Source: Halictus rubicundus
Taxonomy: Eukaryota > Arthropoda > Insecta > Hymenoptera > Halictidae
NCBI RefSeq assembly: GCF_050948215.1
Contig: NC_135156.1
Location: forward strand, 15,561,257-15,625,256
DNA length: 64,000 bases
Direction: 5' to 3'
Positions 23,950 through 35,938 of this stretch are shown here, one piece after another. The position numbers were made by a program, and so were the translations under genes. The first letter of the stretch is position 1. Every line of letters begins with the position of its first letter. Under the pieces are notes generated by a model. The model was not told where the DNA came from, ran no database searches, and worked only from the letters and a program-made list of their open reading frames with translations.

Positions 23950-23998
23950 ACGATTTTTCGAGTCGACGACGTCCAACGAGAAATAAAGCTCTAGCACT
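23950..23998 (-). other. Noncoding first exon of the TULIP-fold gene (predicted)
   Basis: 49 nt from a predicted start base (A of CCAGTG at 23998) to a near-consensus GTGAGT donor (23949-23944). It contains no ATG. Spliced to the acceptor before 22768 it gives a 54-nt leader and a 1.2-kb first intron. The link to the downstream gene is inferred from strand, spacing and matching splice sites. Confidence 0.55.
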
Positions 23999-24021
23999 GG
24001 CCGACGCCGAGTAATTGTCTC

Positions 24022-24028
24022 TTATATA
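24022..24028 (-). promoter_or_regulatory. TATA box of the TULIP-fold gene
   Basis: TATATAA on the minus strand, its first T 30 bases before the A of a CCAGTG initiator-like site at 23998. Spacing and motif fit a focused insect core promoter, and a strong splice donor follows 49 bases downstream of the start. A tightly regulated tissue-specific gene is expected from such a promoter, but this is inference. Confidence 0.6.
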
Positions 24029-25675
24029 GGCGTCGGTATCGGACACCTGAACTTTAGGATCCATAATCGGATGCTCGTTATCGGGAACGCTCAATCGTTC
24101 GATCAACGACTTGAAAAATTCGATTAGTCGAGGTCGGATGACTATTTTGTATCTCTTCGGAGCGCATGCCCTCGGCCGACGCGGAGAAGATAAATGGTTA
24201 CGCGTCTTTTTCTATACCAGCGAATACTTTTCGACGTTGTTCGCGACCCGACGCGGCTGATAGATTATCCGCGATCCTGCTGAATAGATCATTAGGCTTT
24301 CTTTCGATTTATTCAGTTGTGCTCTATCGTCTTATCTTTAATGTGGTTCAACGTGTTCGTTCTTCGACTACTCGTTGATGGAGCATTTCTTCTGGTTGGC
24401 TTGTTTTGTTTGATCTTCTTTCAGGCAGATCTTATTGCTCAGTTGTTCAGCTGGTTTTGATTATACAGCTTTCGTCCTAGGGATTCATTAATTTCTTGGC
24501 ATTACGCTAGAAATTGTAATAATTTTTATGGGACTCATAAAGTAATGGAGAAAAATTTCCATTTCATTGTTACAGCATGCAGGAAAACCGTTCACCCCTT
24601 CTCTATAAAATAACAATTTATTCTAGCGTCCTCCGGGTCACTCCTCACCCAATCACAATCCCATTTCACCAATGAGAAATGTTAAATTGCTTACTAACAA
24701 CTTCAAGTCAGTTTATAACTGCTCCTCGCACACCAGTAGGACGAGAGCCAGTGCTCCGAGAACTAATTTTACTTATGGATTTATCATTCGACAAATGTAT
24801 AGTTTAAATAGAAAATAATAAAAAAGGGATAGAAGAATTTAATTTCGTTATGCTCGAGTAATTAAAATTGCCGAGGACAAAAGGAGACATTTAAAACGGA
24901 CAGTTTTTCATAACTCTTTCCAATATTAATACTCAACCAAGTTAGTAACTCAATCAAGGCCACCTGCAGAGTCTGCCTCGCGATCTCCCAGCATTCTTCG
25001 CGGCGTCTCGGCGTCGAGCAAACCCGAGTCGATAGCTGTATAAATGGAAGAGCCCGCGATGCTCTTAAAAAAGTCGAATTTCCAATACCGTCGCGCGTCG
25101 GACGGCAAATATTTTTGCGCCGCGACGTAAAATAATATAATACGACGATCGAACTGAAGGTCGCCATACGATATAAAAATTGCTTCGGAGAAGCCTCTGA
25201 AAAATTTCTCTCTTTAATCATTTGATCGTATTGAAAATAGTATATCGACACGTTTCGATTCTTTTAATTTTTCTACCGTTTCAAACGTAACATAGAAGAG
25301 ATACACGTATATATTTTTAAATAATTTTTTCGTCTGCTGCACTAAATTCTCTACTAATCATTTTTCTCTAACGCAGCGGGAGAATTGTTTTCGCTGCTTT
25401 CGCTGCGTGTTGTTTGCGAATGTCACTGTTCGCGAAGGATGGCACGGCAATAAAATCATTTCGCAGTCGGTTCGGCCAGCAAAAAACATTCGAAATTTTT
25501 ACCGCTGACGCGTGTCGAGTGGCACTCGACTGACAGTGTACAATTGCAAGGAAACCCCCGTGTATCGGTTACACGGTTCATTTTCATTTTGCTCAATTTT
25601 TCATGTCGGTAACCTTGAACGAGTCGCCGGAAAATCCGCGCGGCACGTGTAGTATACGCCGTTGTCGAATTCAAT
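24029..25675. other. Upstream flank of the TULIP-fold gene
   Basis: Regulatory DNA expected near 24029-24300; no repeats or open frames of note. Confidence 0.4.
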
Positions 25676-26096
25676 CGGAATTTTCCAAGTTTCGAATCGG
25701 TCCTTTGAATGTGTATATTTTTTCGAGAAGCATGCGCACGATTTTCGCAATAAACGTTATTCGCCCTTAAGTAAATAAATCAGAGTCGATCGAATATCAC
25801 TAGAGTAATTAAATCGGCAATTTTCCAAGTTTCGAATCGGTCCTTTGAATGTGTATATTTTTTCGAGAAGCTTGCGCACGATTTTCGTAATAAACGTTAT
25901 TCGCCCTTAAGTAAATAAATCAGAGTCGATCGAATATCAATAGAGTAACTAAATCGGCAATTTTCCAAGTTTCGAATCGGTCCTTTGAATGTGTATATTT
26001 TTTCGAGAAGCATGCGCACGATTTTCGCAATAAACGTTATTCGCCCTTAAGTAAATAAATCAGAGTCGATCGAACATCAATAGAGTAATTAAATCG
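25676..26096 (+). repeat. 140-bp tandem triplicate
   Basis: TTTTCCAAGTTTCGAATCGG starts at 25681, 25821 and 25961; three units, almost identical, so recently amplified. Confidence 0.9.
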
Positions 26097-27639
26097 GACC
26101 GTGATTTCCGCCATTAATTGTGTTTGCCTGTTGTTATTTCGATTTCGACGTAAAGCTCGAATTAACAGTTTCGCCGGGGCGAGACTAAACCGATTTTTCG
26201 TTTGGCGGTGCAAAAATTCTGCGCAATCGCGGTCGAGGAAATTCTCGAAAAAGAATCCTGAGCAGACAATAAGGGCTGAATAATAATAGTGCGCCTTTAA
26301 AAGTCGCCCCGGGAATTAAATTAACGCGCTCTCTGCCGGACGGTTTTTACGAGATTTTTTAATTCGCGGCGAGAAAGTGCACGTTTCGCCCGCCAAATGA
26401 ACTTATTATGGGTTTTTGCAAATCGCGAGCAATTCGTTTCCTGTGTTTCTGTTCGTCGCGTCTCGCGGCGTCGCGCACGAAAATTTATTCCGAACGATAT
26501 GCGCTTGTGTTTATTAAAGTAATGCGAGAAGTACACGTTGTAGGGCTAAATGAACTCGTTAGGTTTTTTGCAAATCGCGAACAATTTATTGCCAGAGCGT
26601 GGTCCCCTTTCATTGTATCTTGCTGCTTGGTACGTACGCTGCCTAAAGGATATGTGCGCAGGTTATTAAAGTGAACAATAATAATAACAGTACTGTGCAC
26701 TTTTAGAGGTCCGTTTCGTTTGTCGCTGAACGACGTTGCTTTTGCAGTGAATTGGCTTCTGGTTCTATTGTGTTCCCGGTCCTTTGTCGATGTATATTGC
26801 TTCTTTGCGTTTTCGAGCGAATTTATTTTCGCTACTTTCGCCGAACCACGGAAAACCCGTGTTAATTATGTAATTCTTGTTCCTGCTTGTAATTTGCAAC
26901 TTTGCGTTTACAGATTCAAATCGTAGGAAACGGAGGCCACATACAAATTTATATCTTTGAATAATTCTTTTGAGAAATTCTCGAGATTCCGATGCTTTTA
27001 CTGTCACATTCTTGTCGCAAATTCATCGAGTCCGCAAACTACTGCCAATTATGTTGACATTATCGACAAGTCAGATAGCAGCAGAGAACGAGCACAGAAA
27101 TAACAGAAAATTATTGAAGTATATATAGCATAAAGTTGAAGAATGTGTAAACGTTCGAGATAAGCCTCGAGCATCGTTTAGTAATTTCATTAATTCCATT
27201 ACAATAGCTATCAGCTTCGGTTCCAATGAAACAACGACAAACGTGATAAACAAATATGAAATGGAATAAAGTAAAGGTAAAGAATGGAGATTTGTAGAAC
27301 AAAAGTGCGGAGCCAAGTGATTTTTTATTTTTGCGCTTTGTTTGCCCGGTTTTGTTGCGACTCTCGCGGTAAAATATTGACAAATCTAATAAAAAAAATA
27401 TTGGTACACCGTGCTCCGGTTTTATAACTCGAAAGCCTGGCTTTTACAACGTTGCGCAAACAGTCCATGCATTTAATCGTTGTAACAATAACGTTATTAA
27501 TCAATTACCTCGGACCAGGATCGATTTTCCGTGTGTCGCGGCCGTCGCGTTTTAAACCGAACACCGAGACACTCGTGCGAGATTTAAAATTTATTTACTC
27601 GTTCCGTGTATATTTAACATCGATCTCGATGCAAGAAAA

Positions 27640-27654
27640 ACACACACACACACA
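27640..27654 (+). repeat. (CA)n microsatellite
   Basis: Seven CA units. Confidence 0.9.
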
Positions 27655-28055
27655 CGTACACGGTATACTTACAATTAAAACGAGAATGTTCATACGATTC
27701 GAACAGTCCGATTTGTCCGTTTCTCTCTCGCTTCGCGCGCTGGTCCTACATTTGCATTTAACAAACTGACTGTTACCGTTAAACAAATCGTACTAAAAAT
27801 ACCCCGTTGACCGACTGTTCCACTTCACAATTCGGAACTTCCGAAATTCTGAACGTAGACATTTTTCTCAAATTTTTCCTCTTTTTACATTTCACAAAAT
27901 TTTCTACTGTCATAAATAGTACAATAATACTATGAATAAAAGATAAACCTTATTCTTCAACTCAATTTTAAAATTAAGTTACGTCTCTAAGAAATTCTTT
28001 TTCATTTTTCTGCGCAAGCCTGCATTTAGCATTTCAAACATTCTCGACCACCACT

Positions 28056-28075
28056 GCACACACACACACACACAC
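28056..28075 (+). repeat. (CA)n microsatellite
   Basis: Nine CA units. Confidence 0.9.
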
Positions 28076-28904
28076 TACAATAACACACTAAATAAAAAGT
28101 AAACTCTGTTGTCCAACTCGTCAAGTTTAAAATCCTAACTTCCTGTCTCATTCGACAAAACAAAAATTATTTTATTACGCAAAACGTTGAATTTTCTGTT
28201 CTCGGTGTTATGAAACGAGTTGTTTCGATTTCATGCGTTAAAGCTAAAACGTTCTCAAAGCCTGAAACGATGATTTTTGCCACGCTCGTCACGGCGAAAA
28301 ACTCGATAATCACCAGGGAACAGTCGATCGTACAAGGTAATAACATTCGTTTAGCTCTCGGAGCACCGGCCGAGAAGCGAGTAATCAAATTCGAAGAAAT
28401 AATTGCGTCAGCGGGATATGACAGTGAACGTGACAAAGGTTCGACGGCGGCGGCGAAATTTCGGTTTTTCTGTGCCGGTGGTCCCTAACGAGCTTGGGAC
28501 ACACGCGACCGGCACCAGTAATTATCTAAACGCGAACGGGAGCGTGAATTTCCATAAATCCGAAACGGCTATTTTAGGTGGCCATGAAATTCGCGCGGTA
28601 TCGATCGGCATGGCGTAAATGCACGGTTATTGGAAGCCGGAGACGGGAGGCCGTGAGCCGGCGAGCAAACTATCGATACCTACCGGTAAATCGGTGCTGG
28701 AAATCGGTGCTGGAAATCTCGGCTGGAAATCGGGGGCCCAGGATCAACCGGAAGAAACGTGGGACCGAGAGTGTTGCGGAATTTTTTTATGGTTTCTCGC
28801 AGTTTAAGTTCCAGCCGAAGCTGATCGAGAGACGCTCTTGAAAGTGAAAGCTCTCGTTTGCGTCGAACTTATAAAATAGATTTAACGAAATAGATCTAGC
28901 GATA

Positions 28905-29119
28905 TTAACACTTGGCACGAACCTGCTGTACGAAACACGAAAGTTTACTACTTTATATGACTGTATAAAAATAAAAAGAATGCATCCATCAAAGTTTTTG
29001 GCTTATTGTCTTACAGTGCATGCTCAAAGAAAAAAAAAAAAATAGTATAAATAAATTTACTATTTATTAAAAAATAGTAGAAACAGTCATTTTGACGGTC
29101 CTCGGAAACCCAGCGTTAA
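28905..29119 (+). mobile_element. TTAA MITE, diverged family D copy
   Basis: TTAACACTTGGCACGAACC on the left, CAGTCATTTTGACGG then AACCCAGCGTTAA on the right; an A13 run lies in the middle. Confidence 0.55.
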
Positions 29120-29480
29120 AGTTAAACCTACCATGGTTTAATCGTCGATTCTTCAAAAATAAAGAAGAAATAAATTTAAAGAATACATTGTAAAAACAAT
29201 TATTGGAATTCACAAGATGACGTTTCTGTGAATAATTACTGAATAAATTTCACTATGCGAGCACACAATAATACACGTACAAATACAGTAATGTCTCATA
29301 CAGACGAATACAGTAAGCATCAGGTACAAACACTGTTTCTTTACTTTTTAAAATGCTAACGCTATTTCTGATGATTTTTTCAAATGAAAGTTTTACTAAC
29401 ATATTCGCGACATTTTCCCGATTAAAACGATGCCCAACATGACACAATTCGGTGCACATATGCTCGTTTAATCCACGATA

Positions 29481-29654
29481 TAGTAGAACCTCGATTATCC
29501 GAACCAATCGGTGGAACAGCTGATACCTTGAATAATAGAATAGATGCTTACTGTACCAGAATCTTCACAGACTCGTAGAATAAATCGTATTGTATAGAGT
29601 TGTACAGAGGTCGTCGCTCTAGAGGTCACCAGTTCGGATAATCGAGGTTCTACT
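29481..29654. mobile_element. Pogo/Tigger-type MITE
   Basis: Ends TAGTAGAACCTCGATTATCC and GGATAATCGAGGTTCTACT, 174 bp. AGAACCTCGATTATCCGAA ends are widespread in pogo-like elements of animals (family knowledge), so the class is likely though no transposase is present. Confidence 0.7.
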
Positions 29655-29989
29655 CAACGTATTAAACGAACCAGCAAATATGCTTCGAACTGTGTCGTGT
29701 TTGGACTCATTTTGCTCGTAAAAACGTCGCGAACACGTCGCTGGAACCTTCCCAAAAGAATAATTCAAGCCAAAAATGTTTCATCGCAAAATCAACATTC
29801 TCGTACCAATACATCTAATCCTGGATCGCGTTACTCTTCCCAGCGAACAAGCTCGTGTACTTCTCCAAGAGCCACGTCTCTGGCACGCATACACGAGCCA
29901 TTGCAATCCATCAGACACGAAAAACAACAAAATGTAAAAAGTCCACGACCAGGTTGGTCTCGAAAGTCGACTCCAGGTATCGGGAGGAC

Positions 29990-30206
29990 AAGCTTAACGA
30001 GCTCGCGGCACACGCATCGAGCTTCGAGTTTCGAGGGTCGCGGAAGCTTCGAGTGCCGGAGGAAGTGGAAGAGTGCGCGCGGTGCTTGTCTTGTAGCATC
30101 AGCGCATCATGTTCCGATGCTGGTCGTGTTCCAAAAACCGAGAAAAGGGGAATCGAAAGTCTGGGAAGACTGCAACCACAGGAGGACGACTATGATGAAG
30201 TATGAT
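29990..30206 (+). CDS. Possible short coding exon or decayed gene (uncertain)
   Basis: An open frame reads YREDKLNELAAHASSFEFRG, then KLRVPEEVEECARCLSCSISASC, and ends in an acidic LQPQEDDYDEV tail and TGA. Composition looks more protein-like than the shadow frames around it, and a CTCCAG site just before it could be a splice acceptor. A second overlapping frame (29697-30257) is Ser/Arg-rich and may be chance. No family recognised. Confidence 0.22.
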
Positions 30207-30606
30207 GGCGCAGGGACACAAGGTAGCCCGAGGAAAGAGAATGAGAATTTTATGTAAACCCTATTCGGTGTAACAGTTTTTTCCCCGCGGAATTTGGTGC
30301 TCCGTTCAAATTCGAGAAAAAATATTGTTAACCACCTATGGTTAACGCCACCACCACCACCTTGGTTTAACCCACCTATTGGTTATTCCATTTAAAAAAA
30401 AAAGAAGACTGAAGGGACCCTCGTATCTTGGTTAAAAATCAAAGTAACAAAAAAAAAAACAGATTACAGGACTGTATGTCCCCCACCCCTCGGAAACCAC
30501 GCAACAATTTGAAAAATTCTTTTCGGTACAACAAATAACTTGCGAGTTATTTGAGAATTGGTCACGTTATGAGACTCACCCTATAAGAAACGCCTTATTA
30601 GAAACA

Positions 30607-31056
30607 TACACTAACGAGCAAAACTGAGTCTACACTATTCGAAGCAACATAACTTTTGAAAAGAGACTAACTTTTTCGATCGAATGACTTGAATTTTATT
30701 GAGAAGTTAGAAGGATTGGTTTATTAGACGAGGTGTACAAAATTTTTGAACAACATTTGAATTGGTCGGAATCGCAAAAGAAATAGTAAAAGTTGTGTTT
30801 TTTCTCAGCTTTTTTATCCGAGCCTGTATTGAAAATTTGAAGAACGTATTTGATTCGATTGAAGCTGAAAAAAAAACCAACTTTTACTATTTCTTTTGCG
30901 ATTCCGAACAGTTCAAATTTTTTTCAAAAATTCTTTACACCTCGTCTAATAAACCAATCCTTCTAACTTCTCGATGAAATTCAAGTCATTTGATCTAATT
31001 TTCTAAAAAGTTATGCTGCTTCAAATAGTGTAGACTCAGTTTTGCTCGTTGGTGTA
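30607..31056. mobile_element. Hairpin MITE, TA-flanked, family A copy 2
   Basis: Same ends and same inner arms as the copy at 600-1094, 45 bases shorter in the loop. Arms are close to perfectly complementary for over 100 bases, so an inverted-repeat RNA would fold into a long duplex. Confidence 0.85.
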
Positions 31057-31136
31057 CGTTCCGCAAAGAATCGGTTTTTAAGAGGTTCCGATACTGGTTC
31101 GGAAAGGGAGGAAAAGGGATCGAGTTGGCAGCGGTT

Positions 31137-31206
31137 CGACGACTACAACGACGACTATGAGGACGACGAAGACGACAACGACGACAACGACGACGACGAC
31201 GACGAA
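31137..31206 (+). repeat. (GAC)n-rich trinucleotide tract
   Basis: Imperfect GAC/AAC/GAT triplets; translated it would give Asp or Thr runs, but no gene can be tied to it. Confidence 0.9.
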
Positions 31207-31328
31207 GTCCGACGGTGCGGGGGTGCAAGGTAGCCGGAGGGGTCGGCGGATGATAGCGCGAGAAACAGAAGAACGAGAGGCGAACGAGAGACAGAAGGCG
31301 CGCGGTGGTAGGGGAGTTTCCGAGCGAG

Positions 31329-31356
31329 ATGGAGAGTGAAAGAGCGAGAGAGTGAA

Positions 31357-31391
<35 letters not shown>

Positions 31392-31432
31392 GAGGGAGGG
31401 AGGGGGGTATAGAAAGAGAGAGAAAGAGAGAC
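31329..31432 (+). repeat. (GA)n-rich tract upstream of the candidate 5'UTR exon
   Basis: Interrupted GA/GGA repeats over 100 bases, ending about 110 bases before the TCAGTG site. Confidence 0.93.
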
Positions 31433-31544
31433 GGTGAAGGAGAGCAGGGGTTGCTCGAGGGGTGAGAGCGAGAGGGTTGAGTGGGGTGAAGCCGAGAGGG
31501 GATGCCAGGCCAGTTTACCCTTACTAGCCGCGGCTCGACTCGTC

Positions 31545-31704
31545 AGTGCGGCCTGAACGGTTAACCGGCCTACTTCTCTTTCGCACGCTCTTGCCTCGAG
31601 ACGTCCTCTCGTTTCTCTCGCGATTTGCGTCGTCGAGGTGCCTCGTCTTCGTCGTTAGCGGCCCCCGTGATTCCATCGTCGTCTCCGGTGTCCCCGTCAT
31701 CCCC

Positions 31705-31750
<46 letters not shown>

Positions 31751-32095
31751 AGAGAAGGATATCGAGAGGGAGCAAAGCTACTGGTAGAGAGGGAGAGAGA
31801 AAGAGTGTGCCAGGCGAGGAGGACCCGGAGAAAGAGAGGCGGCTGTGTCTTTCCCGGTGTGTGCTGCCCGATAACAAGCCCCGATACCGATGAAGAGCAG
31901 CCGTTGAACGCCAAGCCAAGCCAAGCCACCGCCAGCAGGAAAGAGGCAAAGGCCAGAGTCAGGGTCGTGGCAACCCAGGCGAGAGCAGACACAGCCGGAC
32001 CAACAAGCTACAGAGGGTCTACCTGTCCGGCTGAACCAGGTCCACCTCGAGCTGGACACCGGAGCCAGCTGGTGCTCTGGCTACCCACGAAATTC
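31545..32095 (+). other. Candidate 5'UTR exon of a plus-strand gene
   Basis: A TCAGTGCG initiator-like site at 31543-31550 follows 200 bases of purine-rich repeats. The interval ends at TTC/GTAAGT (donor 32096), a near-consensus splice donor. No long ATG-initiated frame lies in between, so if transcribed it is a leader exon; the coding exons would be further right. A (GA)n tract at 31708-31757 lies inside it. GA tracts near starts bind GAGA-type factors in insects, which fits but proves nothing. Confidence 0.3.
31708..31757 (+). repeat. (GA)n microsatellite
   Basis: About 16 uninterrupted GA units, then short variants. Confidence 0.95.
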
Positions 32096-33734
32096 GTAAG
32101 TGATCACTCTCCTTCCAAGGCTGATCGATCCCCTTTCTCGTATCTCCTCGCGATCAGGATACCGTGTAGCCCCCGTGCGCTTGATTTCGAGGGTTGAACC
32201 GCGCCGAGAGAAGAAGGATCTTGCAGCAGGCTTTTCTTCTTTTCTCTTTGGCTAGATCCAGGATCGTAGATGATTTGTTGTTGAGTCTTGCGTCGAGAGA
32301 GGATCGGCCTGGTAACGGATTCCACCGCACCACGCGTCACTTCCGGCCGGCGTCCTCGTCTTAGGCGGCCGCAGCCTCGTGCGAGTATACCCCTAACCGT
32401 GCCCCGATCAGATTATGCTGGTTTTCTTCTTTGAATGTTGTAGAGGTCGGTAGCTAGGGCTCGGGATCGGCGAAGAGGCAAGTCCGATGCGGGTTTGAAG
32501 TGGTGCAGTGTAGTTGGTTGATGGGATGCTGGGATTTTGTTCCGTGTTGGCTGTCCAGGCCTGGGCAGTATTTGGAAAGATAGTTGCATCGGTATCAGGT
32601 GACACGATTTTCACTCCAGGTGTAGAAGTCCGGTATGAGAAATGTGCGTGGATGAGAATTTGTCAGCTTTCTTGGTTGTCGCAGATTTGCGTAGCCGGAG
32701 CCTGTGATTGCTGAAGAGGGAAGTGGTTTAGGGGTAGGTTATGGGGATTTCATGTGGGTTTAATGTGACGCAGGTGTTCGTTGTTCGATGGGAGCTGGGG
32801 CTTTTTTTCTGTGCTGTCTTCCAGGGTATGGGCCCTGTCTGAAATTGTATTGTCAGTAGACAGTGGATTTTATGCATTTATGAGAAGTAGATGTCTGTAA
32901 TAATGCTGTTATATTATCATCAGCCTATTCAACGTATTAAAGAGAAGAAAATAACTTTCTGCTTCGTTCCAGTTTGTTGCAATTCAGGAAGAAAAGTTTC
33001 ATTTTGCATAAAGATCCGCAGTCTAGTTGTCAGTTAATATGGAAATTGTACGATTTTCTGTTAGGATTTCTGTTAGGATAGCAGGCTTTTCTATGGCTGG
33101 TTTGTTAGGATCTGAAGGATTGAAACTAGAGGATTAAAAGAGTAATCGTTGTGGAAAATTTGGACTTTTTCACTGCAATTTTGTGAGACGTCCAGGAGAT
33201 TGTTTAATTAAGTGTTGAATTGTTGTTGAATTTACCCTGGGGAACTAAGTTTCACGTGTAATTTTTCTGTCACGTTTTCTGGAATTCGTTCGAATAATTC
33301 TAGGCTCGAGAAGAGCTATGAAATTGTGTGCGGTCTTCTGTTTATAATTATATTGTAAACATGTTGAAGTGGCGATTCCGGTGATTGCCCGTAGTTCTGT
33401 CGTGTTTTCAATGCTACCGGGTGGAAATTAATTCCGAAAATTGAGTTGTTACGCTTTTAAAGTCCACTTTAGAAGTCCACTTAACCCTCGATTGGGTGCA
33501 ATAGGAGAAGTCACGAGTTCGGGCGCAGTGCATCTATCAGATTCAAAAATGGAAAGTCTTTAATTGAGACGGAACGGTTCTTGCACCTGTGCATTCCAAC
33601 ACCAGAATTCGTTTCGCCGAATAAAAACGCATGTTTCGATAAAATGCTCGACTCATCCAAAAACAATCGGAACACCAGAAACCGAGGAGTTAAAAATAAT
33701 TCACTTACGATCTCGAACTAATTCATGCAGGACC
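32096..33734. other. Possible intron after the candidate 5'UTR exon
   Basis: T- and G-rich plus strand without open frames; includes the best copy of the dispersed motif at 33000. Confidence 0.35.
33000..33031 (+). repeat. Dispersed motif, core CCGCAGTCTA (closest to consensus)
   Basis: ATTTTGCATAAAGATCCGCA then GTCTAGTTGTCAG. Upstream CCAGTTTGTTGCAATTC also matches the upstream part of the copy at 4757, so the repeated unit is longer than the core. Confidence 0.65.
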
Positions 33735-34165
33735 TAAAATTAATTTATACACGATTTAAAATTAGTTTACACAGTCCACGTTTAGGCAGTCTATAAATTC
33801 AGCTGCAGAAAATTCATTTAGACAATGTACGCTTGATACCAGAAAATCAATTAACAAAGTGATATTCAACGTTCCTTGAATATCGCCGATCTTCCCGTTC
33901 ACTCTTCTTCGAAATCAAGGCGCAATTGAAAATTAATTTCCAAAGTCTATCGGCGGTCTGCAAATAATTTACATAGTCCACATTTAGCAATAGAAAATTA
34001 GTGCGGACAGTCTAAATTTAACAACAGAAAATTCAATTACTCCGTGCACTCTAATAAAAGAAAATCAGTTCAGACAGTCTATATTTACCGATGGAAAATC
34101 GGTTTAGACGATCTACATTTAGCGATCGAAAATCGGGTAGTCCACGCTACTAAACGTTTCCTTAA
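33735..34165 (+). repeat. Degenerate ~34-bp minisatellite
   Basis: GAAAAT(C/T)-GTT-AGACAGTCTA-ATTTA recurs about every 34 bases, clearest at 33985-34140, with weaker units from 33735. Confidence 0.6.
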
Positions 34166-34382
34166 CATCGGTAATCTCGTTTACTTCCCTTTCGATCCGC
34201 CATATTTTCGCTCGCTTCCACGAGATTAAAATTTAATATCCGCGAAGCTCTTTAAAACGAGGCAGTGCTTTATTCTCCCGAATCGAATTTGGCGCAGCAG
34301 TTTCACTGCAAATAAATTCCACCTTGTTGAGAAACAAAGTTCAACATCTGCATAATCGTTTAAACCAGAATCTCGCTGATTG

Positions 34383-34599
34383 TTAGCCCTTTGCGCTATT
34401 TTCATCCTAAAACTGAATTCTTCTTCCGTCCTAGAATATTTCCATTTTATTCATGCGAAACTGATCCGATTTCCACGTACAATATTCGAATGGTTAGTAA
34501 TCTAAAAATTTTGTAATATTTTTTATAATTCGATCGAAACGATGCCACAACAATTTCTAGTGGCGCTTCTCTAGTCACCACCCGGGTGCAAAGGGTTAA
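34383..34599 (-). mobile_element. TTAA MITE, family E copy
   Basis: AGCCCTTTGCGCTATTTTC at the left (TTAA decayed to TTAG), CCGGGTGCAAAGGGTTAA at the right; CTAGTGGCGCTTCTCTAG follows the family hairpin. Confidence 0.7.
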
Positions 34600-35102
34600 T
34601 CGTGTAATTGCCAGAGAAAACGTGGTCATCGAATGGAAGAAAAAATTTTTCTGAAACAGAAACGAGCACGCGTTTCATTTTCCCGGAATCGAATGCGCTG
34701 CAGATGCAACTCGCACCGCGCGCGCACGCACGATTCCGATGCGATCCGCAGTTAGGGGTGTCGTGTGAACAGGTTAACGGGTGCAGCAATTATTTCGCGA
34801 ACGGCCGAACGTTCGTCGGCGTCAAATGAAAACGGTAGTCGTGCACTCCCCCCTCCTCCCTCCCCCTCCGTGTACACCCGAAATGATAATAACGATAACT
34901 CGATTCGGTGGCAACAAGTTACCGAAAACCGACGTAAATATTCGGGGCCGGAATCCGCGACCGATCGATCGAATTTCTGGGCGACCCGTTCGCCTCTCGA
35001 GTGATTAATTCACCGGTTTTTATAGCCTGTCTAATTATGCGGAGTTCGACGAAGTTATTTAGGAGCATCGATAAGCAATCGATTATTTTTAGCTGCGCTC
35101 TA

Positions 35103-35107
<5 letters not shown>

Positions 35108-35148
<41 letters not shown>
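35108..35148 (+). repeat. (TC)n microsatellite
   Basis: Twenty uninterrupted TC units. Confidence 0.96.
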
Positions 35149-35150
<2 letters not shown>

Positions 35151-35626
35151 CGTGTGTGCTTGTTTCACTGAAACTCCCGGGGAACCTTGGCTGCGGAGCG
35201 AGCGCGGCTCCGTTTGGTGACACTGTGCGGCACACAGCGAAAAGTTGCATCATTCTTTTTTTCGTTTTCACCCCACATGTATATGTGCACATAATGTAAA
35301 CACGATTTTTCTACACGATGCCATTGCGCTCGCGGCGAACACCGCGTTTCACGTGGGGGAAAAGAAAGTTCCACGCCGGAGCAGAGGAGAATACACACCG
35401 TGGATCGATATATTTTTTCGTTGCCGGTTAATTATTTTTAAGCAGCTAAAAATAACGGTCGCAGGTCGCGCGAGGCGGATGTGGAGACGATTTTTCCCGA
35501 GCACGGCGATTTCTCGCGGGTTCGACGATGCCTGCCGACAAATTCAGCCGAAACAATCGGCAACAATCAACTCCGGGAGCGTTAATTGATGAAACGGGGT
35601 GCCTACGTTCGTCTTCGAAACTTCTT

Positions 35627-35852
35627 TTAACACTGGATTTACGGAGCACTGAAAGTGACTATTCTACATTGCTTTATAAGAATAACAAGTGCGCACTACC
35701 CACAGTTTTAGCGATATTTTGAAAGTAATATATACCCGAAGAAAGAAATTTGCTAAATAATTTCTCATCTATGCATCCTTACAATCTTAAGAATTTTAAA
35801 TTAAAAATATTAAGACCCGTCGTTTTGACGGGCCCTGTAAGCTTAGTGTTAA
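35627..35852 (+). mobile_element. TTAA MITE, family D copy
   Basis: TTAACACTGGATTTACGGAG to CTGTAAGCTTAGTGTTAA; CCCGTCGTTTTGACGGG near the right end. Shares most of its interior with the copies at 16097 and 43451. Confidence 0.8.
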
Positions 35853-35938
35853 TGGCTGTTTGACGATAGGAAGCATAAGTGCGAAATAAACATTTCTAAA
35901 TGTCAATCTCAAGCAACCGAGCTGATCTGTCCCTTTCT

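Larger units (their letters stand above)
26097..28904. other. Intergenic, no gene seen
   Basis: CA microsatellites only; a duplicated phrase GGGTTTTTTGCAAATCGCGA-CAATT (near 26409 and 26563) hints at an old repeat. Confidence 0.45.
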
